In this document: piece by piece, positions 35,185 to 44,804 of the stretch | How positions within the stretch are numbered: the first letter of the stretch is position 1 | Layout: every line of letters begins with the position of its first letter | Assembly: GCA_910588945.1 (NCBI GenBank) | Contig: CAJUSF010000023.1 | Span: 54,678 to 118,677, forward strand | Direction: 5' to 3' | Origin: an uncultured Eggerthellaceae bacterium | GTDB lineage: Bacteria > Actinomycetota > Coriobacteriia > Coriobacteriales > Eggerthellaceae | DNA: 64,000 nt | Program-made: the position numbers and the translations under genes | Notes under the pieces: model-generated | What the model saw: the letters and a program-made list of their open reading frames with translations, nothing else | What the model was told of the DNA's origin: nothing | The model's database searches: none

Positions 35185-37359
35185 CTATCCGCCAAATGAT
35201 GCTGCTTCGTCTTTGAATACGATCCCAAGTTCGCGCCGGAGCGCTCTGTGTTCAGGCGATGCGAGTTCCGCGTCGCGATTGATGATATCGCACGCATCCT
35301 CATGAGCCCATTCGATAACCTCGGCATCTCTGATGATATTCACAAGCTTAAGAGCGCTTACACCTGATTGGCGGTTGCCTAGCACATCGCCTTCGCGCCT
35401 GAGCGCCAGATCGTATTCAGCAAGCTCAAAGCCATCATCACTTCGCTCAAGCGCCTTCAAGCGATAGATCGCCTCTTCGCTTTTCGATGCGGAGATGAGA
35501 TAGACCTTAGATGCTTTGTCTCCCCTGCCAACTCTTCCTCTGATCTGGTGAAGCTGCGATAGGCCGAATCTGTCGGCATCCTCGATCACCATCGTGGTAG
35601 CGCCCGCCACATCTACGCCGACTTCGATGACGGTCGTGCTTACAAGTACATCTATCTTGCCTGCAGCGAAGTCGCTCATGACCTCCTTTTTTTGTTCAGA
35701 GGGCATGGAGCCATACAAAAGACCCACCTTATATTCAGGAAATACCTTGTTCTGCAAAAAGGCGGCTTCATCTTTTGCGGCGCTCGGATTCTCGTCGTCA
35801 AAAGCATCCATGCTGTCGATTGCGACATCGGGGTGAAACTTCGTGTCGTCATCTTGCGCATCTTCGGTCTCTTGTTTGGACCGCTCCGTTCTCGATACTC
35901 CGACAAGCGGGCAGATCACGTATGCCTGCTCACCTCTGGCAAGTGCGTCTTTAACCGAGTCGTATGCGATCCCGCGTTCGCTCTTCTTGAGCACGAATGT
36001 CTCTCTTGAGGTTGTTGGATTCGGCTTCTCGCGGATATACCCAAGTGTGAGGTTTCCAAATATCGCCAAAGCGAGCGTTCTCGGGATCGGGGTCGCCGTG
36101 AGAAATAGTGCATCCGGAGCGCTTCCTTTGTTGAGGAGCGCTGCACGCTGGTTCACGCCGAAGCGCTGCTGCTCATCAATGATCGCAAGCGTCAGGTTCT
36201 TGAATACAACATCGTTCTCGAAAAGAGCATGCGTGCCTATGATGAGATCGATGTTGCCAGTTGTTAGGTCATCTAGGATGGATGCTCGATCCTCTTTTGA
36301 AATGGAGCCTGTAAGCAGAGCGCAGCGTATCCCGATCGGTTCGAAAAGTTTGCCGAGTGTGGAGTAATGTTGTATTGCAAGAACTTCTGTCGGTGCGAGC
36401 AGCGCCGCCTGTCCGCCTGAATCGATCGCAGCCGCGATTCCGTGAGCGGCGACGATGGTCTTTCCTGTTCCAACATCCCCGAGTATCATGTGATTTGCGG
36501 CATAGGGATCGCCCATAACGCGAAGCAGTCCATCTATCGCTGAGAGCTGGTCGTTTGTGAGGCTGAAAGGCAATGATGTGCGGAGCTTTGCCAAGTGCTG
36601 GCCGTCGATCGTATGAGTCGTTGGCTTTCCTTCACAGCTTCGCTTACGGGCTTGCCTCATCAAGAAAAGCTCTAACAGCAACAACTCCTCGTAGGCCATG
36701 CGCTGTCGCGCACGTGTAGCTTCTGTCAAGCTTAACGGGAAATGTATGTTGTTTATCGCAGTGCCTCTCGATACAAGGGCGCGCTTTTTCCGGATATAGG
36801 CAGGGATGATGTCCGATATTCCAAAAACACTGTGAAGCGCTTGTTTGACAAGATTTCTTATGATGGCAACGGACAGCTTTTCTGTGGCAGGATGGACAGG
36901 GAGCACTTTGGCCTCGATCGGCATTCCCTCTGTGATCTCGATATAGGGGTTGTTCATCTTCTTGAAGCCATAATCGAAGATGACTTTGCCAGATACAGCG
37001 ATCTCCTCATCTATCTTGTACTTCTTCGCAAGCCAAATCTGGTTGAAGATGGTGACCATCAGAAGGCCTGTGCCATCATGGATGCCCATCTCGATTATGG
37101 AAAGGTTACGACGCGGTCTTTTGACCTTGATGTCGCAGATCTTACCTTGGATGGTGCAAACCTCGCCGATCTTAGCATGCGCCACATCCACGATGTTGGT
37201 CAGATCTATATATCTGCGCGGGAAATGCGTGAGAAGGTCGCGCACCGAATCGATGCCGAGTTTTTTCAAAGACGACCTTCTGGCCGTGCTTACTCCTCGA
37301 AGCGATACGATATCCTTGTCAAGCGATAAGGTTGCGCCTATCCTATCCACGCTGCTCAT
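35185..37359 (-). CDS. recG: ATP-dependent DNA helicase RecG
   Basis: A 724-residue helicase. A wedge/OB domain occupies about 50-190. Helicase motifs follow: Walker A GDVGTGKT near 293-300, DEQQ near 392-395, TATPIPRT, and the C-terminal motifs with QIRGRVGRG. RecG remodels stalled replication forks and branched DNA. An insert of about 30 acidic residues (around 485-515, TEDAQDDDTKFHPD) lies in the second helicase domain compared with compact RecG proteins. It sits between fakA and rsmD. Confidence 0.97.
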   Translation of the reverse strand: MSSVDRIGATLSLDKDIVSLRGVSTARRSSLKKLGIDSVRDLLTHFPRRYIDLTNIVDVAHAKIGEVCTIQGKICDIKVKRPRRNLSIIEMGIHDGTGLLMVTIFNQIWLAKKYKIDEEIAVSGKVIFDYGFKKMNNPYIEITEGMPIEAKVLPVHPATEKLSVAIIRNLVKQALHSVFGISDIIPAYIRKKRALVSRGTAINNIHFPLSLTEATRARQRMAYEELLLLELFLMRQARKRSCEGKPTTHTIDGQHLAKLRTSLPFSLTNDQLSAIDGLLRVMGDPYAANHMILGDVGTGKTIVAAHGIAAAIDSGGQAALLAPTEVLAIQHYSTLGKLFEPIGIRCALLTGSISKEDRASILDDLTTGNIDLIIGTHALFENDVVFKNLTLAIIDEQQRFGVNQRAALLNKGSAPDALFLTATPIPRTLALAIFGNLTLGYIREKPNPTTSRETFVLKKSERGIAYDSVKDALARGEQAYVICPLVGVSRTERSKQETEDAQDDDTKFHPDVAIDSMDAFDDENPSAAKDEAAFLQNKVFPEYKVGLLYGSMPSEQKKEVMSDFAAGKIDVLVSTTVIEVGVDVAGATTMVIEDADRFGLSQLHQIRGRVGRGDKASKVYLISASKSEEAIYRLKALERSDDGFELAEYDLALRREGDVLGNRQSGVSALKLVNIIRDAEVIEWAHEDACDIINRDAELASPEHRALRRELGIVFKDEAASFGG

Positions 37360-37400
37360 CTATATTCGTTCGACCGAAAGACCTGTTAGGCTCGCATCAA

Positions 37401-39044
37401 TTATTCCAGTGAGAAGACGAGAGGATAGAGCGGCTGCCCTCCGCGATGCGGGTCGATCTCCAGTTCATCGAATTTCGCTTCGATCGTCTCCTCGAGAGAT
37501 TCGAGCTCTTCATCCGATAGGTCTTCTCCGGCTAACAGGGTCAGATTGTCAAACTCGTCAGCGTCCATGGCTGAGAGCAGATCGATCACCACATCTGTTA
37601 TGTTGTTCCCAACCGCCTCGATGGACCCATCGGCGATGCCTATCACATCCCCTTCGTGAATCGGGTTGCCGTGCGCGTCTTTAGATTCCTTGATGGCGCG
37701 CGTCACTTCGCCGGTCTTTACCTCACTGATAGCCTCTGCCATGGCCTCAAAATTCTCATCGAAACTCGCGTTCTCATTGAAAGCGAACATGGCTGAGAAT
37801 GATTGCGGGACGCTCTTCGAGGCGACGACCGCGCATGTCTTATCAGAGTGTTCGCACGCCGAGTTAGCAGCCATGATGATGTTGGAATTGCTCGGAAGAA
37901 CGATGACAGATGCGGCATTGACCCTTTCTATGGCATCTAGGAGGTCTTTTGTGGACGGGTTCATGGTCTGTCCGCCCGATACTACTATATCGACACCGAG
38001 GCTTTTAAGGATATCAGCATTGCCCTCACCCGGTGCTACGGCGACAAAGCCGACCTCTTTGGTGTGCGTGGAGTCTTCATTTTGCGTCTGCGAATCTTGA
38101 AGCTTCTTTACGCGCTCCTGCGACTGAAGGTCCATGTTGTGGATATGCACTTCTGAGATCTGACCCTTGTCCAAGAAGTACTTGAGTACCTGATCGGGCG
38201 TGTTTGAGTGTACATGCACCTTGAACTTAGGAGTCGACCCTACGCAAAGCTCACAGTCTCCCATGCTTGCTAGGAAGTTCAGAGCCTCTTCGGGATCAAG
38301 CGTATCCGAGTCAACGAGGAATTCATTGCAGTATCTGAAATTTGCATCTTCCCAGTCGTTGATCTGCTCGATCTCGACCTTCGGCTTCCCAGATGCGGCA
38401 AAGCGCATATCCGTCGAGGAAAGCTCCTCGCCTGTGATGCATGCCGTGAATGCGTTGATAAGGATGGCAAGGCCAAAACCGCCGGCGTCGACTACACCGT
38501 TTTCTTTCAGGACGGCAAGATACTCAGGTGTACGCTCGACGGATTCATACGCTTCTTTTGAGATGGCGCGAAGTGCGTCATCGACAGAAAGGTTCTCATC
38601 AACCGCTTTTGCTGCAGCCTCAGCGCAATCCTTGAGAACTGTGAGAATGGTACCTTCAACTGGCTTTCTAACCGCTTGGAATGCGACTTCCTTCGCTTTG
38701 GCAAAGATAGTCCCTAAAAGCTGGCACGTGAGCCTATCAGCGTCTCCCCAGCCTTCGCAAAAACCGCGGAGGATTTGTGATGTGATGACACCGGAATTAC
38801 CGCGCGCGCCCATGAGCGCACCTGTGGTGATAGCCTTTTTCTTGTCCGCCTCAGAGCTTGTTGGTGCAAGCTCTGATAGATTTTTCACCACAGACTCGAT
38901 CGTCAGTGACATATTGGTTCCGGTATCCCCATCAGGTACCGGAAAGACGTTGAGCCTGTTGACCTCTTCTTTTCGTTCGGTCAAAGCGCTTGATGCGAAA
39001 GCGATGGCGCCTAAGACCTTGTTGATTGAATAGCTCTCTGACAT
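37401..39044 (-). CDS. fakA: DAK2-domain kinase (FakA/YloV-like)
   Basis: A 547-residue protein. The N-terminal DAK2 (dihydroxyacetone-kinase-type) ATP-binding domain has PVPDGDTGTNM at 36-45 and a GARGNSGVITSQ loop. A middle region and the C-terminal FakA domain follow. In Firmicutes FakA phosphorylates fatty acids held by FakB, feeding them into phospholipid synthesis through PlsX/PlsY. A plsY is in the window but no fakB. It comes after an Asp23 protein gene, the usual order. Confidence 0.92.
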   Translation of the reverse strand: MSESYSINKVLGAIAFASSALTERKEEVNRLNVFPVPDGDTGTNMSLTIESVVKNLSELAPTSSEADKKKAITTGALMGARGNSGVITSQILRGFCEGWGDADRLTCQLLGTIFAKAKEVAFQAVRKPVEGTILTVLKDCAEAAAKAVDENLSVDDALRAISKEAYESVERTPEYLAVLKENGVVDAGGFGLAILINAFTACITGEELSSTDMRFAASGKPKVEIEQINDWEDANFRYCNEFLVDSDTLDPEEALNFLASMGDCELCVGSTPKFKVHVHSNTPDQVLKYFLDKGQISEVHIHNMDLQSQERVKKLQDSQTQNEDSTHTKEVGFVAVAPGEGNADILKSLGVDIVVSGGQTMNPSTKDLLDAIERVNAASVIVLPSNSNIIMAANSACEHSDKTCAVVASKSVPQSFSAMFAFNENASFDENFEAMAEAISEVKTGEVTRAIKESKDAHGNPIHEGDVIGIADGSIEAVGNNITDVVIDLLSAMDADEFDNLTLLAGEDLSDEELESLEETIEAKFDELEIDPHRGGQPLYPLVFSLE

Positions 39045-39078
39045 TGTTTGAAGTATCTCCTAGTTAGAGGCTGCCTGA

Positions 39079-39426
39079 TTATCTTCTTACCTTCACGTCT
39101 TGCACGTGGACCTCGATCGAGGCGATCTGCACCTGCGCGTACTCAGTTAAAGCGAAGGTGACCTGATCTATTAAGTTTTGAGAAACAGTCTGGATGCTGG
39201 TGCCGTATTCTATGACGACGTAGAGCTCAATATGCAGCCCCTCCTCGCCCGGTTTTAGTATTATTCCGCGACGCAGCCTTGATTTAGGCAGTAGCTTTGC
39301 GATGCCATCAACAGCATTCGGTGCGGCCACGCCGACAACACCATAGCATTCCATGGCAGTGTATCCGACGATATCGGATAGAACGTCATTGGAAACGTGA
39401 AGCGTTCCTTCAATCTTATTGGACAC
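39079..39426 (-). CDS. Asp23/Gls24-family protein
   Basis: A 115-residue Asp23/Gls24 protein with GTLHVSNDVLSDIVGYTAMECYGVVGV at the start and the YVVIEYG...VSQNLIDQV segment later. Family members are cytoplasmic, often membrane-associated, envelope-stress proteins. The start is GTG 39426 behind GGAAGGAGA; the open frame runs nine codons further up. It heads the fakA-recG-rsmD-ackA block and is divergent from rpmB, the usual order in Gram-positive bacteria (rpmB / asp23 / fakA). Confidence 0.92.
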   Translation of the reverse strand: MSNKIEGTLHVSNDVLSDIVGYTAMECYGVVGVAAPNAVDGIAKLLPKSRLRRGIILKPGEEGLHIELYVVIEYGTSIQTVSQNLIDQVTFALTEYAQVQIASIEVHVQDVKVRR

Positions 39427-39497
39427 GATTCTCCTTCCACAGGATGTATGCATATCGGATATACCGATTCTCTATTCGCAAGATATCGTTCATATCA

Positions 39498-39525
39498 AGT
39501 ATAACCGAAACGATAGTGCTGGCAC
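39498..39525 (-). promoter_or_regulatory. Possible promoter of the asp23-fakA-recG block
   Basis: On the - strand, GTGCCA (39525-39520) and TATACT (39503-39498) are 16 bases apart and match the -35 and -10 at four and five of six positions. The start codon is about 70 bases further on. The 305-base gap between asp23 and rpmB holds no gene, only these divergent promoters. Confidence 0.4.
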
Positions 39526-39646
39526 CGTCGGGTGAGACTTGCTCTTAAATTTAACATCCGAACGTTATCTATGGATGCACTCGATTCGATCGATCGCGTT
39601 TAGGGGGTAATGTTGACCATAGTATCCTTGATTAGAATGTTTTATC

Positions 39647-39676
39647 TTGAAATGCCTTAAGTGCTTGTGTTATAGT
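39647..39676 (+). promoter_or_regulatory. rpmB promoter
   Basis: TTGAAA (39647-39652) and TATAGT (39671-39676) lie 18 bases apart, five of six matches each. The transcript would begin about 45 bases ahead of the rpmB ribosome-binding site, enough for a short leader containing the paired segments AGCGGTC and GACCG-like bases (39692-39712). Confidence 0.6.
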
Positions 39677-39731
39677 TAAGCGCTGTTGTCAGTAGCGGTC
39701 AAAAGCGACCGAGCAAGTATAGGAGAATCAT

Positions 39732-39923
39732 ATGTCACAGATTTGCGAAGTATGCGGAAAGCACCCGGTTGCCGGCCGTAGCATCAGCCACTCTCACAGG
39801 GTTAGCAACAGGACGTTTCGTCCTAATGTTCAGAAGGTTACGATTCGTGATAACAAAGGTCACGTTCGTAAGGCTAGGGTTTGCACCAGCTGCCTGAAGG
39901 CTGGTAAGGTCACAAAAGCATAG
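39732..39923 (+). CDS. rpmB: Ribosomal protein L28
   Basis: A 63-residue basic protein identified as L28 by its start QICEVCGKHPVAGRSISHSH and the RTFRPNVQ segment. It keeps the zinc-type cysteines CEVC near the start and CTSC near the end. It is a component of the 50S subunit. AGGAG lies seven bases upstream. It is a single-gene transcript: a promoter stands ahead of it and a strong terminator follows 20 bases after the stop. Confidence 0.97.
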   Translation: MSQICEVCGKHPVAGRSISHSHRVSNRTFRPNVQKVTIRDNKGHVRKARVCTSCLKAGKVTKA

Positions 39924-39942
39924 ACCTCATCACCGCAATATC

Positions 39943-39973
39943 AAAAAGACCCCTCAATGAGGGGTCTTTTTTT
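39943..39973 (+). terminator. Intrinsic terminator of rpmB
   Basis: An eight-base GC-rich stem, GACCCCTC and GAGGGGTC (39948-39966), is extended by A:T pairs, has a three-base AAT loop and ends in seven T. This is a canonical terminator, in contrast to the U-less hairpins at several other operon ends of the window. Confidence 0.93.
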
Positions 39974-40087
39974 GTTTGAATCCGAAAGTGATGTCGGTTG
40001 TTTTGCCTTTGAGCTCGCAAGACGATGAGTGCAACTTCCCTTTTCAAGTGGCAAGAAAATGACCCAAGAAGATCTGCGATGCCGAGC

Positions 40088-40810
40088 TTAGTCGGAGATT
40101 ATGAGCAACCTTCCGCATGACGGGCATACTCCAAGCGGCGCTTCGTTTCTCAATGAGATCAGATGCCCGCTCTCTATCACAGCACGGCATACTCCGCATC
40201 TGTTTCCGGAAAGCTCTCCAACAGTGACGCTTCCGACGTGGGATGAAGTCTTTGTATAGGCATCGGCGATATCGTCGTTAAGCTTATCTTTTGCAGACTC
40301 ACGCTCTTTTTGCAGCTTCATCAGATCGGTCTTGATGGCACCACCTTGTGACTGAAACGATGCGATCTCGGTCTGTTCGATCTTCGATGTGCTCTCAAGC
40401 GCGTCTTTTACTTGTGTATCGAGCATCTCGATTTTTGCGAGCTCGGCCTGAACGCCTTTCAGATCTTCTGCGAGCGTTGATCTTCTCTTGAAGATTCCAT
40501 CAAGCTCCTTCGTTCTGGCCTCGACGCCGCGAAAATCACCACTGGCGGCTTCGATGGCGGCCTGAACACCTTTTTCTTTCTTAGCGAGCGAGGCATCCTC
40601 ATCGTTGATACGGGTGAGCTTCTTCTTCACATCCTTCATCAGACTTAAGATCTGAGCTTGCTTTGTTTCAAGGGAGGCTATCTTGGATCTTGCCTCTAAG
40701 ATGGTCTTTCTCTGCGGGAGCTCCTCGAGTTGTTTTTCCAACCGCGAGATCTCAAGGTCGATCTTTTGCAGTCTTTCAAGAAGTTCGATATCGAGTTTTG
40801 TTGCCTGCAT
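40088..40810 (-). CDS. Coiled-coil protein with C4 zinc ribbon (DUF164-type)
   Basis: A 240-residue protein. Two long antiparallel helices (about 5-180) form a hairpin coiled coil, and the C-terminus is a C4 zinc ribbon, NRCGVC...GVCPSCG. This is the layout of the CT398/FlgZ-like DUF164 family, which is thought to bind nucleic acid or act as a chaperone in secretion; its function is not established. It follows the Nif3-like gene, an order seen in many bacteria. Confidence 0.85.
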   Translation of the reverse strand: MQATKLDIELLERLQKIDLEISRLEKQLEELPQRKTILEARSKIASLETKQAQILSLMKDVKKKLTRINDEDASLAKKEKGVQAAIEAASGDFRGVEARTKELDGIFKRRSTLAEDLKGVQAELAKIEMLDTQVKDALESTSKIEQTEIASFQSQGGAIKTDLMKLQKERESAKDKLNDDIADAYTKTSSHVGSVTVGELSGNRCGVCRAVIESGHLISLRNEAPLGVCPSCGRLLIISD

Positions 40811-40890
40811 TCTAACCTCCCGCTCGCTTTACAAAAGTTCTGTCTATCAATATAACAGCAATATGCCTATCTTCGCGGTCTTGTTCTCCT

Positions 40891-40933
40891 GAGCGTGTCG
40901 ATCGGATGACGATAGAAGACGATCGACACGCTC
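40891..40933 (-). terminator. Strong hairpin after the Nif3-like gene
   Basis: A perfect 14-base inverted repeat, GAGCGTGTCGATCG (40891-40904) and CGATCGACACGCTC (40920-40933), has a 15-base loop. It starts eight bases after the stop at 40942. Neither strand has a U-run after it. A U-less terminator or an mRNA-stabilising element is likely. Confidence 0.6.
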
Positions 40934-40941
40934 ATATTTGA

Positions 40942-41901
40942 TCATAAACGGATGCTTTCCGGATACCACCAGTTGGAGCTTTGGTCTAAAACGATGATAT
41001 CCTTCTCATCGATGCCTGCATCTGAGATCGATCTTGCTAGAACAGCAAGAAGCGGAAGCTCGCTGGCATCATGCCCAAGCTCAATAACGGCCATTCCTGC
41101 CTCTTTGAGATCGAGCGCTTTGTGGTATCCCATCTCTCCGCATATGATGGCATCGGCATCCGATGCGAGCGCCTCTGCTACAAACGACCCAGCGCTTCCG
41201 CCAAATGTTATGACGCATTCGATGTCCTTGTCAGCATCTCCCCAAACTCTCGGAGCCCGTCCGAACACTGACGTGCACTTTGCGCTGATCTGAGCTAAGC
41301 TCTGTGGCTTGCCATCGATAGGCTCGACCTTGCATATCTGTCCGAATCCTTTGCTCTTGGATCCACCGATAGCTGACAGCGGTCTTTTATATGAGAAGCC
41401 CAGCATATTAGGAAGAAGAAGCTGGGCTTGACGCGATACATCCAACGCAGTGTGAAAGCTCATCACTGAGATATGGTTTTGGATGGCGGCCCAAACACCT
41501 GCTCCGCTTGCGAGCGCAGGAGAGCTTTCGGGTCGAAACGTATCTGGCGCTTCAAGGAAAAGCGGATGGTGCGTGACAAGAACATCGGCGCCGATGCGTG
41601 CTGCCTCAGAAATAGCTTGGACAGTGGGATCTAACGCGATCGCTACCTTGTTGATCGTAAGGGCTCCTTCTCCGACCAACATACCAGTGCGATCCCAATC
41701 CTGCGCATCGTCTGCAGGAAACCGCTTGAGAAGATAATCTTCAAGATCTTTGACGCGAAGAGACTTTGCAGGCTTTGCAAGCATTTGGCTCGCGCGCTTG
41801 GCTATAGCCTCTGTGGGCTTGACGCCCTTTGCGCCGAGCTTTGTCTTGCCCGTTTCATCTTGTGTGGACTCATCAGCATTGCTCTTGCCTCGCCTAGCCA
41901 T
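40942..41901 (-). CDS. Nif3-like dinuclear metal-centre protein
   Basis: A 319-residue Nif3/YbgI-family protein. Metal ligands are visible in WDRTG (69-73), THHPLF (110-115, with H111 and H112) and the C-terminal ELGHDASE element. Family members bind two metal ions and are annotated as GTP cyclohydrolase type 2-like, but no substrate is firmly known. The first 45 residues are a basic, Lys/Ala-rich extension that the family core lacks. It is upstream of the zinc-ribbon protein gene and preceded by the PHP gene. Confidence 0.88.
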   Translation of the reverse strand: MARRGKSNADESTQDETGKTKLGAKGVKPTEAIAKRASQMLAKPAKSLRVKDLEDYLLKRFPADDAQDWDRTGMLVGEGALTINKVAIALDPTVQAISEAARIGADVLVTHHPLFLEAPDTFRPESSPALASGAGVWAAIQNHISVMSFHTALDVSRQAQLLLPNMLGFSYKRPLSAIGGSKSKGFGQICKVEPIDGKPQSLAQISAKCTSVFGRAPRVWGDADKDIECVITFGGSAGSFVAEALASDADAIICGEMGYHKALDLKEAGMAVIELGHDASELPLLAVLARSISDAGIDEKDIIVLDQSSNWWYPESIRL

Positions 41902-41979
41902 TTTAGACCTCCAAAATGCTCAAATTCATATAGCGATCGTTGATCCGATAACCGTATTCATATTGTTTCATATTGGATA

Positions 41980-42801
41980 TTAGTCGAATTCGATGGCGAT
42001 CTTGCGTCTGTCTCCACTTCGTGTAGGAACCGTCAATTCCCTATAACCTGCGTCGTAGAGCAATCTGTAGCCGATCTCGATATCGCGTGCAACATTTGCC
42101 GGATCATGCGCATCGGTCCCGAGTGTTGCACCTACTCCGGCACGGCAGAACTCCTTTAGAAGATCAGGCGCGGGAAATGGCTCTTCGCATGCATAATAGG
42201 CCCCAGATGTGTTGAGCTCGATAAGTCGCTCACCCGCGCGGGCGGCCTCAGCCATCTGTGCATATATCGGCGCGAGATCAAAGCTCGGATAATACGCAAA
42301 TTTCTTCGCAAGGTCGGGATGCGACATTACATCATATGGAAGCGAGCGGTCAGCAGCGGCATCACACCAGATATCGGTGTAGCGTCTCCAGATCTTATCG
42401 ACCATGCCCTCTTTCTTCCAAACATCGCGTTGGGCAGGATCATCAAATGGCCAGCGGTCAACGAAATGAACCGAGCCAAGCAAGATGTCGCAGCCTTTGA
42501 GTTCGTCAATGTTGATAGTTCGGTCCTCGTCGTTGCCAAGATGGTCCATCTCCCATCCAAGGAGTATCTCGATGTCGGGGTTTTCCTCTCTTGCCATTTG
42601 GACCGCATCTATATATGCCTGTTTGTTTTCAGGCAAGACAGACAGGTAATGATCGGGATCGAATGATGCTGTGAGCGGGTAGTGTTCCGTGAACGCGAGT
42701 GTGGTGATCCCCGCTTCGATCGCACGCTTGACGTATTGAGAAATCTCGCCTTGCCCATGTCCGCAGTATTTGGAGTGGCAATGTGTGTTTATGAGTTCCA
42801 T
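41980..42801 (-). CDS. PHP-family phosphatase (HisK-like histidinol-phosphatase)
   Basis: A 273-residue PHP-domain enzyme. Metal-binding motifs are THCHSK (H7, H9), the FTEHYPL segment, a late SHPDL and GTDAHDP. The closest type is histidinol-phosphatase of the HisK/HisJ class, which completes an early step of histidine synthesis. No other his genes are nearby, so a different phosphoester substrate is possible. It lies between the cysteine desulfurase and the Nif3-like gene. Confidence 0.85.
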   Translation of the reverse strand: MELINTHCHSKYCGHGQGEISQYVKRAIEAGITTLAFTEHYPLTASFDPDHYLSVLPENKQAYIDAVQMAREENPDIEILLGWEMDHLGNDEDRTINIDELKGCDILLGSVHFVDRWPFDDPAQRDVWKKEGMVDKIWRRYTDIWCDAAADRSLPYDVMSHPDLAKKFAYYPSFDLAPIYAQMAEAARAGERLIELNTSGAYYACEEPFPAPDLLKEFCRAGVGATLGTDAHDPANVARDIEIGYRLLYDAGYRELTVPTRSGDRRKIAIEFD

Positions 42802-42881
42802 ATAGGACTTTCTTGTGATCTTGGGTTTACTCTACAGTTCGTATCGAGCATCGAAAATGCCAGAATTCTCGATGTGGATGC

Positions 42882-44084
42882 TTACCAGTCTATCACCTTA
42901 GCCAGTGCATCTATGAATGCATCTATGTCTTCGGTCGTGGTGTATCTGCCCATGGAAACACGAAGGGCGCAAAGCGCATCATCAGCATTGATGCCGATTG
43001 AGGTGAGAACGTGGCTTGGGTCGAGCGACATCGATGAGCAGGCGCTTCCACCGGATACGGCAAACCCGAGGGAGTCGAATCTCAGTATGAGCGTCTCGCT
43101 CTCGATATCCGAGAATATGGCTGATACGATGTTGGGAAGAAAATCCGTGGAGCCAGCTTCGATCTCTACCGTAGGGATAACCCCGTCGATCTCGCGGTAT
43201 TTATCATAGAGCCTATCGCGAAGCTGACAGAGCCTGTTGCGTTCGCCCTCGATATCAGCCGTGGTGGCTTCTAAAGCAGCGCAGAAACCAGCGATTCCCA
43301 TGACGTTCTGTGTTCCGCTGCGGTATCCGCTCTCCTGCCCACCACCGAGCATCTGCGCTAGAAACGGGGTACGCGCCTTCAAAAACAGCGCGCCCACCCC
43401 TTTTGGTCCACCTATCTTGTGTGCAGAAAAAGACGCTGCATCAACGCCTAGATCCCCAAGATCGATATGCACCTTTCCTAGTGCCTGTGTTGCATCTGTA
43501 TGAAAGATGGCCCCAAAGCGGTGTGCGATCTCTGCAAGAGCACGAATGTCTTGGATGGTGCCTATCTCGGAGTTTGCCATCTGGATTGATACGAGCACCG
43601 TGTTACCGTCGATGAGGTTCTCGAGGCGCTCAGGGGTTATCCTTCCGGATCTATCCGGCTTCAAGAACCTACACTCGAAGCCCTCCCGCTCAAGTTCTCG
43701 CACTGGAGCCAAAACGGCGTCGTGCTCGATCTGCGTTGTTATGACGTTTGGGGTAAAGCTTCCTTTCATCGAGCGCTCACGACAAGCGAAAGCTCCTTTT
43801 GATATTCCGCAGATCGCAGCATTGTCGGCCTCTGTGGCTCCTGATGTGAAGATAAGCTCATCGGCTCTGCAGCAAAGGATGGATGCGATCTTCTTTCTCA
43901 GGGATTGCATGTCCTTAAACGCCAAACGTCCAGGCTTCGAAAGCGAATTGGCATTCGTGCCCGAGCGGATGTTGTCGCGGCCGCCGATGAGGTATTTCGA
44001 TAACGCTTCAGATGCTTCCTTGCAAAGAGGGGCGCTAGCTGCGTAATCTAGGTAAACGTAATTTTCAGGAATGCTGTTCATCAT
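42882..44084 (-). CDS. Cysteine desulfurase
   Basis: A 400-residue PLP enzyme of the NifS/IscS type. It begins VYLDYAASAP, with the PLP lysine in SFSAHKIGGPKG and the catalytic-loop Cys in SGGSACSS. It takes sulfur from cysteine for Fe-S clusters and thio-nucleosides. iscU and mnmA are not adjacent, so its acceptor cannot be named. The start may be ATG 44084 or the next codon. Given the many Fe-S proteins in the window (IorA, EchF, MiaB, IspH), a general Fe-S role is likely. Confidence 0.93.
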   Translation of the reverse strand: MMNSIPENYVYLDYAASAPLCKEASEALSKYLIGGRDNIRSGTNANSLSKPGRLAFKDMQSLRKKIASILCCRADELIFTSGATEADNAAICGISKGAFACRERSMKGSFTPNVITTQIEHDAVLAPVRELEREGFECRFLKPDRSGRITPERLENLIDGNTVLVSIQMANSEIGTIQDIRALAEIAHRFGAIFHTDATQALGKVHIDLGDLGVDAASFSAHKIGGPKGVGALFLKARTPFLAQMLGGGQESGYRSGTQNVMGIAGFCAALEATTADIEGERNRLCQLRDRLYDKYREIDGVIPTVEIEAGSTDFLPNIVSAIFSDIESETLILRFDSLGFAVSGGSACSSMSLDPSHVLTSIGINADDALCALRVSMGRYTTTEDIDAFIDALAKVIDW

Positions 44085-44111
44085 ATCTCTCTACTGTGGA
44101 TGGTCCTTTAT

Positions 44112-44804
44112 CTATGCGTCTTGCGGCATCTGCGACGCACTCGCCTTTTCAATGATCTGTTTTACCATTGCAGGCTTGTCGTCTGCTTTGAAAAACGCAT
44201 TGCCGCAAACGAGCACATCGGCTCCCATCGAGCATACCAAAGGCGCTGTTTCGATCGATATTCCCCCATCGACCTGTATCAAGGGATGCGCGTTACTATT
44301 CGTGGCCATCTCTGCAATCCGTGCAACCTTGAGATCGCTGCCTTCGATGAAGCTCTGCCCTGAGAATCCGGGCTCGACACTCATGACAAGAGCCATGTCT
44401 ATATCGTTGATATACGGCGCAAGCGCACAGGCATCGGTCTTTGGCTTTATCGCGATAGCGGCTTTGATGTTTGTCTCATGGATCATCTCTATCGCGCGAT
44501 GGGCCTCATCGCCTGTTGTAGCTTCAAGATGGAATGTGATGATATCGGCTCCAGCCTCGATGAACCAAGGTATCTGTACGAGCGGGTTCGTTATCATCAA
44601 GTGCACATCAAGCGGAAGATCGGTGATCTTTCTCGCCTGTGCAACAAAGGGTACTCCCATTGTCAGATTCGGCACGAAATGCCCGTCCATCACATCGATG
44701 TGGACCCACTGCGCGCCTGCCGCTTCGATCTGATCGATGGACTGCGCCATATCCATGAAATCGCCCGAAAGGATCGAAGGCGCGATCCTGATTTTATCGT
44801 ACAT
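44112..44804 (-). CDS. rpe: Ribulose-phosphate 3-epimerase
   Basis: A 230-residue TIM-barrel enzyme with IAPSILSGDF, HIDVMDGHFVPNLTMG, HLMI, MSVEPGFSGQSF and QVDGGI, all Rpe signatures. It interconverts ribulose 5-phosphate and xylulose 5-phosphate in the pentose phosphate pathway. ATG 44804 follows GGAGGG; the open frame extends 36 codons upstream without conservation. The cysteine desulfurase gene follows it, in the upstream part of the - strand block. Confidence 0.96.
   Translation of the reverse strand: MYDKIRIAPSILSGDFMDMAQSIDQIEAAGAQWVHIDVMDGHFVPNLTMGVPFVAQARKITDLPLDVHLMITNPLVQIPWFIEAGADIITFHLEATTGDEAHRAIEMIHETNIKAAIAIKPKTDACALAPYINDIDMALVMSVEPGFSGQSFIEGSDLKVARIAEMATNSNAHPLIQVDGGISIETAPLVCSMGADVLVCGNAFFKADDKPAMVKQIIEKASASQMPQDA

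Noticed and set aside
35843..36367. A 174-codon open frame opposite recG
   Set aside because: The helicase motifs of recG run through the same bases; the antisense product has no recognisable domain.
38200..39033. A 277-codon open frame on the + strand opposite fakA
   Set aside because: It lies wholly inside a well-conserved kinase gene, has a low-complexity Ser-rich translation and no ribosome-binding site.
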